From assembly GCF_900289145.1 (NCBI RefSeq), contig NZ_OKQO01000001.1:310001-374000 (forward strand): 64,000 nucleotides of DNA, read 5' to 3'. A program made the translations under genes and the position numbers. The notes under the pieces were generated by a model, which was not told the origin of the DNA, did no database searches, and was given only the letters and a program-made list of their open reading frames with translations. Every line of letters starts with the position of its first letter. The stretch's first letter is position 1. This DNA comes from Neobittarella massiliensis (ex Bilen et al. 2018) (lineage in GTDB: Bacteria > Bacillota > Clostridia > Oscillospirales > Ruminococcaceae). Below are positions 60,281 to 64,000 of the stretch, one piece after another.

Positions 60281-61603
60281 TCACTCAGCCCTCACAAAGT
60301 CGCGCCAAAACGCCAGGTAGCTCTCCTTGGTGTAGGTGGGCGCGTAAGCTGCTTTTACCTGTTTGGCACCTTCGGCCCCGTCGGCCAGCAGGTCGATCAC
60401 GGTGGCCGCCATCATCTTGGCCGGGGCGATGTAGGCCATTTCCTCGTCGTCCACCATAAAGTCGTAGGCGTGGGCGGTGCCGCAAAAGCCCGAGCACACC
60501 GGCTGGATGGTGGGGATGAGCAGGCTCAGATCGCCCGCGTCGGTCGAGCCGCCGCCTGCCGGCATCTTCGAGGCGTCGATCACGCTCTTTTCACCGATGA
60601 GACCGGCCGCATTTTTCATAAAGTAGCCGTCCATCACCGGGTCGTTCTCCATGGGCAGGTAGCCGGGCAGCTCCACGATCTCCACCTGGGCGCCCACGGC
60701 CATGGCTCCGCCTTTCAGGGCATTGTTCACCTTGGCGCTGGCGTCCACGATACCGGCGATGTTGCGCCCCCGCACATAGGTCTCGATGCGCACGTCGGCC
60801 GGCACGATATTTACCAGATCGCCGCCTTTGGTGATAATGGGGTGCACGCGAATGCCATCCTCATCTTTAAAGGTCTCGCGCTGGGCATTGATGCCCATCA
60901 GCCCCAGCATGGCCGCGTTGAGGGCGTTGATGCCGTCGTGGGGCGCGGCGCCGGCGTGGGCCTCTTTGCCGCGGTACTTCACCAGCTTGCCCACAAAACC
61001 CGAGGTGGCCGAGCCCACCGCCGCCAGTTTGCCCGGTGCCCCGGGGAAGGAGTGGACCATCATGGCCATGTCCACGTCGTCGTAGGCCCCCAGCTTGATG
61101 AATTCCTGCTTGCCCGACAAAAACTCCACCTGGCCGTCCTGGATCAGCTTCTCCCGGTACTCCAGCTCCACGAACTCCTCGGCCGGCACCGCCATAAATA
61201 CCGCGTCGCCGTCCAGCTCTTCCATGGCCCCCGACTGGCACAGCCCCATCGCCGCGCCCAGCATGGTGGCGATCTGGGCGTTGTGGCCGCAGGCGTGGGC
61301 GGCGCCGGTCTGCTTGTCGCAGCAGGGGTGCATGGGGCTCACCACCGCGTCCAGCTCGCCCATCACCGCCACGGTAGGGCCGTCGGCACGGCCTTTGGCC
61401 CGCGCCTTCACGCCGGTAATGGCAATATCTTTCTGGTAGGCAAGACCCAACTCGTCAAAGGTCTTCTGCACCAGCGCGCTGGTCTTAAACTCTTTAAAGC
61501 CCAGCTCGGGGTGGTTAAAGATCTCCTTGCCGATGGCGATGATCTTCTCCCGATTCTTATCGATCTGCGCGTAAACGCGCTGTTTCAGTGCCTCTCTGTC
61601 CAT
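60281..61603 (-). CDS. M20 family amidohydrolase (AbgB-like)
   Basis: 440 residues. Metal motifs CGHNAQIATMLGAA and PAEEFVELEYR (catalytic Glu), GKEAHAGAAPHDGINAL (lid domain His) and the C-terminal GFCGTAHAYDF. This clade includes AbgB (p-aminobenzoyl-glutamate hydrolase) and N-acyl-amino-acid hydrolases; substrate not certain. SD GAGGAG at ATG 61603. No partner genes. A C-terminal remnant of a second copy lies at 46.3 kb. Confidence 0.9.
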   Translation of the reverse strand: MDREALKQRVYAQIDKNREKIIAIGKEIFNHPELGFKEFKTSALVQKTFDELGLAYQKDIAITGVKARAKGRADGPTVAVMGELDAVVSPMHPCCDKQTGAAHACGHNAQIATMLGAAMGLCQSGAMEELDGDAVFMAVPAEEFVELEYREKLIQDGQVEFLSGKQEFIKLGAYDDVDMAMMVHSFPGAPGKLAAVGSATSGFVGKLVKYRGKEAHAGAAPHDGINALNAAMLGLMGINAQRETFKDEDGIRVHPIITKGGDLVNIVPADVRIETYVRGRNIAGIVDASAKVNNALKGGAMAVGAQVEIVELPGYLPMENDPVMDGYFMKNAAGLIGEKSVIDASKMPAGGGSTDAGDLSLLIPTIQPVCSGFCGTAHAYDFMVDDEEMAYIAPAKMMAATVIDLLADGAEGAKQVKAAYAPTYTKESYLAFWRDFVRAE

Positions 61604-61898
61604 AGCGGTCTCCTCTTTTCTGCGGCCCGCGCGGCGCTGGCGCCGGCCGGCCCGGTATCTGCTATGCGCCGGTCAGGTCCCGGCGCACGGCGCTTTCTAT
61701 CACTATACCCCGGCGCCGCCCCACGGCACAAGCGGCCATTTTCATAAACTTTCCCTGCGATTTCTGGCTATTTGCCATACATCGCCCAGCATTGGCGCCG
61801 GCCAAATTTTTCTGGCGGCGGGGGCCGGCAGGGGTTTTAAATGCGGCCTGTTTATAGTATACTAAACTTGATTTGGTACGCGTATCGGAGGGGTAGAT

Positions 61899-62597
61899 AT
61901 GTTCAGAGCGCGCAGAGCGAAATACGAGACCTGGGCCATCCTGGTGGCGGCCGGCAGCGCCAGCCGTATGCAGGGCATCGACAAGCAGCTGTGCGACATC
62001 GGCGGCCTGCCCTGTATCGGCCGCAGCATGCTGGCCTTCCAGCAGTGCCGCGATATAACCGGCATCGTGGTGGTCACCCGGCAGGACCTATTTTCCCCGG
62101 TACAGGCCATCGCCGCCGACCTGGGGGTCGACAAGCTGCGCCACATCGTCGCCGGGGGGAAGAGCCGCCAGCAGTCGGTGGCCGCCGGCGTCGCCTGCCT
62201 GCCGGAGAGCTGCCAGTACATCGCCGTACACGACGGCGCCCGCCCGCTGGTGCGGCCCGATTGTATCACCGAGGTGCTGGCCGACGCCGTCACCTACGGG
62301 GCGGCCACTGCCGCCGTGTCGGTCAAAGACACCATCAAGGTGTCCGATGACAGCGGCTTCATCGCCGCCACCCCTGACCGGTCCACCCTCTACAGCTGCC
62401 AGACCCCGCAGATCTTCGCCGCCGGTCCCTACCGCCAGGCGCTCGCCGGCGCCGCCGGTCAGGGTCTCGACTTCACCGACGACTGCCAGCTGCTGGAGCA
62501 CGCCGGCCAAAAGGTCTATCTCTCCCGCGGCGACTACCAGAACATCAAGATCACCACGCCCGAAGACATTGCCCTGGCCGAGAGCTTTCTCGACTAG
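61899..62597 (+). CDS. ispD: 2-C-methyl-D-erythritol 4-phosphate cytidylyltransferase
   Basis: 232 residues. Nucleotidyltransferase motif [19 protein letters not shown] (about 12-30), later VHDGARPLV and CQTPQIF. Joins MEP to CTP, the third step of the MEP isoprenoid pathway. SD GGAGGGG; a TATACT -10 lies about 40 bases upstream. ispF follows after 73 bases, the usual partner order. Confidence 0.95.
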   Translation: MFRARRAKYETWAILVAAGSASRMQGIDKQLCDIGGLPCIGRSMLAFQQCRDITGIVVVTRQDLFSPVQAIAADLGVDKLRHIVAGGKSRQQSVAAGVACLPESCQYIAVHDGARPLVRPDCITEVLADAVTYGAATAAVSVKDTIKVSDDSGFIAATPDRSTLYSCQTPQIFAAGPYRQALAGAAGQGLDFTDDCQLLEHAGQKVYLSRGDYQNIKITTPEDIALAESFLD

Positions 62598-62670
62598 CGG
62601 CCTCTTGGCGGCGTTCACGATATACTGCCGGCGTGGCACCGCCGGCAGCCCTTTGCAGAGAGGAGCGGCT

Positions 62671-63186
62671 ATGCGCATAGGACACGGATACGACGTACAC
62701 GCCTTGGCGCCCGAACGGGCGCTCATTTTGGGCGGTGTGCAGATAGAATACGAGCGGGGGCTCGCCGGCCATTCCGACGCCGACGTGCTCACCCACGCCG
62801 TGATGGACAGCCTGCTGGGCGCCGCCGCCCTGGGCGACATCGGCACCCACTTTCCCGACACCGACGACCGCTACCGCGGGGCCAGCAGCCTGGCGCTGTT
62901 GCGCCAGGTGGCTAAACTGCTGACCGAGGCGGGCTACGAGGTGCAGAATATCGACTGTACGCTCATTGCCCAAGCGCCCAAGGTGGCCCCTTACATACCG
63001 GCCATGCGCCAAAATATCGCCCGGTGTCTGGGCATCGCCGTCGACCGGGTCGGCGTCAAGGCCACCACTGAGGAGCGCCTGGGCTTTACCGGCCGCGGGG
63101 AGGGGATGTCCGCCCACAGCGTCTGCCTGCTAAATGAGCGGTCGTCCGGCCAGAGAGGGGAGGTCACACCGTGCAGCAGATCCTGA
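62671..63186 (+). CDS. ispF: 2-C-methyl-D-erythritol 2,4-cyclodiphosphate synthase
   Basis: 171 residues. Zinc motif [11 protein letters not shown] (Asp and His ligands, about 4-14), [32 protein letters not shown] and [16 protein letters not shown]. Fifth step of the MEP pathway, a cytosolic homotrimer. ATG 62671 with AGAGAGGAG. Its 3' end overlaps cdaA by 16 bases. Confidence 0.96.
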   Translation: MRIGHGYDVHALAPERALILGGVQIEYERGLAGHSDADVLTHAVMDSLLGAAALGDIGTHFPDTDDRYRGASSLALLRQVAKLLTEAGYEVQNIDCTLIAQAPKVAPYIPAMRQNIARCLGIAVDRVGVKATTEERLGFTGRGEGMSAHSVCLLNERSSGQRGEVTPCSRS

Positions 63187-64000
63187 TGTTTTTCGACTCC
63201 ATCGTCAGCGTCATCAAAACCATCACTTTTGTCGACGTGCTCGATGTGGCCATCGTCTCCTACATCATCTACATCGCTTTCGTTCTGGTGCGCGAGACCC
63301 GCGCCGCCCAGCTCATCAAAGGCGTGGCCATCTTTGTGGTGGCCTATGTGCTGGCCGCTCAGTTCGGCCTGTCCACTTTAAAGTTCCTGCTCAACGCAGT
63401 GCTGCAGTTCGGCGTTATCGCCATGGTAGTCATCTTTCAGCCCGAGCTGCGCCGCGCGCTGGAAAAGGTGGGCCGCACCAAGATCGGCAACCTGCAGCTG
63501 TTTCGCCAGTCGGCCCCCGACGAGGAGCAGCAGCGCAAGATACGCCGCATGATCATGACGGTGTGCGACGCCGCCGACATGCTCTCCAACAAAAAGACCG
63601 GCGCGCTCATCGTGGTGGAGTGCACCACCAAGCTGGGCGAGATCGCCGCCACCGGCACCACGCTCGACGCGGTGCCCAGCGTCGAGCTGTTCGGCAACCT
63701 GTTTTTCGTCAACACCCCGCTGCACGACGGCGCCATCATCATGCGCGACGGGCTCATTCACGCCGCCGGCTGTTTTTTGCCGCTGAGCGACAATTTCGAG
63801 ATCTCTAAAGAGCTGGGTACCCGCCACCGGGCCGCTCTGGGCGTGTCCGAAAATTCCGACGCTATGGTGGTGGTGGTGTCCGAGGAGACCGGCCTCATCT
63901 CGGTGGCGCAAAACGGCCACCTGCACCGCGGCATCGAGCGCGACTACCTGCAAAAGCTGCTCTCCAACGAGCTGTTGCCCCAAAGACCTGACGACACCCA
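63171..64000 (+). CDS. cdaA: diadenylate cyclase (3' end cut by window edge)
   Basis: 276 codons present. Three membrane segments (about 8-95), then a DAC domain: [20 protein letters not shown] (DGA motif) and [16 protein letters not shown] (RHR motif). Makes c-di-AMP from two ATP at the membrane, controlling potassium uptake and wall integrity. GTG 63171 with GGGGAGG, inside the end of ispF. Usually followed by cdaR (YbbR), which would lie beyond the window. Relevant to the kup gene at 43.9 kb, a typical c-di-AMP target class. Confidence 0.95.
   Translation, partial: MQQILMFFDSIVSVIKTITFVDVLDVAIVSYIIYIAFVLVRETRAAQLIKGVAIFVVAYVLAAQFGLSTLKFLLNAVLQFGVIAMVVIFQPELRRALEKVGRTKIGNLQLFRQSAPDEEQQRKIRRMIMTVCDAADMLSNKKTGALIVVECTTKLGEIAATGTTLDAVPSVELFGNLFFVNTPLHDGAIIMRDGLIHAAGCFLPLSDNFEISKELGTRHRAALGVSENSDAMVVVVSEETGLISVAQNGHLHRGIERDYLQKLLSNELLPQRPDDT

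Noticed and set aside
60239-61747. 502-codon plus-strand frame opposite the M20 amidohydrolase
   Set aside because: It reads as His/Val/Gly-rich shadow sequence; the minus strand carries all M20 motifs. The same reasoning removes similar long shadows at 1489-2391, 9149-10474, 22719-23954 and 27195-28622.
1-64000. tRNA, rRNA or CRISPR array
   Set aside because: I looked for cloverleaf-like CCA-adjacent segments, rRNA-conserved stretches and regularly spaced repeats; only the 123-base coding repeats were regularly spaced.

Overview
The window comes from a GC-rich Firmicute of the class Clostridia, probably an Oscillospirales/Ruminococcaceae-like gut anaerobe. This rests on gene content (rubrerythrin beside a PerR-type Fur protein, BMP lipoprotein, LCP protein, CdaA, the ispD-ispF-cdaA order), strong AGGAGG-type ribosome binding sites, TTG/GTG starts, sigma-A promoters with 16-18 base spacers, and intrinsic terminators shared by convergent genes. 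No rRNA, tRNA or CRISPR array was seen.

Layout. 1-13 kb is housekeeping: YibE/F (cut by the left edge), a Na/phosphate symporter with a PhoU domain, a PdaA-like deacetylase, Ogt, glycerate kinase with a HAD phosphatase, an XRE regulator, a PepV-like dipeptidase, an HPr-like protein, PerR-rubrerythrin and a ZIP transporter. 13-24 kb holds a perfect 65-base palindrome, a sugar acetyltransferase, a pentapeptide-repeat protein, a decayed gene, an ADP-ribosylglycohydrolase, a NusG-II protein, a short exported peptide, a cysteine/glycine-rich protein with four 41-residue repeats, and a nucleosidase / 2-hydroxyacid dehydrogenase / aminotransferase cluster. 24-34 kb has a Crp-type regulator, a BMP lipoprotein with a nucleoside hydrolase, LCP, Ung, a GntR-ABC operon and a terpenoid-cyclase-fold protein. 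34-43 kb carries two NMT1/SsuA-type ABC importers. The first is translationally coupled to a HydE/BioB-like radical SAM enzyme and lies downstream of a Crp/Fnr gene. Its promoter has a perfect dyad centred near -41.5. Cardiolipin synthase lies between the two importers.

43-64 kb is the accessory part. Intact luxS is followed by a frameshifted kup and the C-terminal remnant of an M20 amidohydrolase. At 59.8-61.6 kb the reverse holds: a luxS remnant sits beside an intact M20 gene. Between them lie two lower-GC blocks. The first (46.6-52.3 kb) is a response regulator, a histidine kinase fused in frame to an FtsX-type permease, an ABC ATPase, a second permease and a lipoprotein; it is bracketed by two almost identical palindromes. 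The second (52.4-58.5 kb) contains a decayed Fic gene, two small peptide ORFs, a lipoprotein and a remnant of its paralogue, a signal-less peptidoglycan-binding/DUF1906 hydrolase, an alternative sigma factor of TcdR/UviA-like appearance and a DUF1492/ArpU-like gene. The hydrolase is preceded by a TTTACA-N16-CTTTCT element and a 19-residue leader ORF.

Best candidates for something new: the sigma factor / signal-less hydrolase module, the kinase-permease fusion cassette with matching palindromes, the Cys/Gly repeat protein, and the Crp-controlled radical-SAM/ABC importer. All function assignments come from reading motifs by eye; no searches were run.
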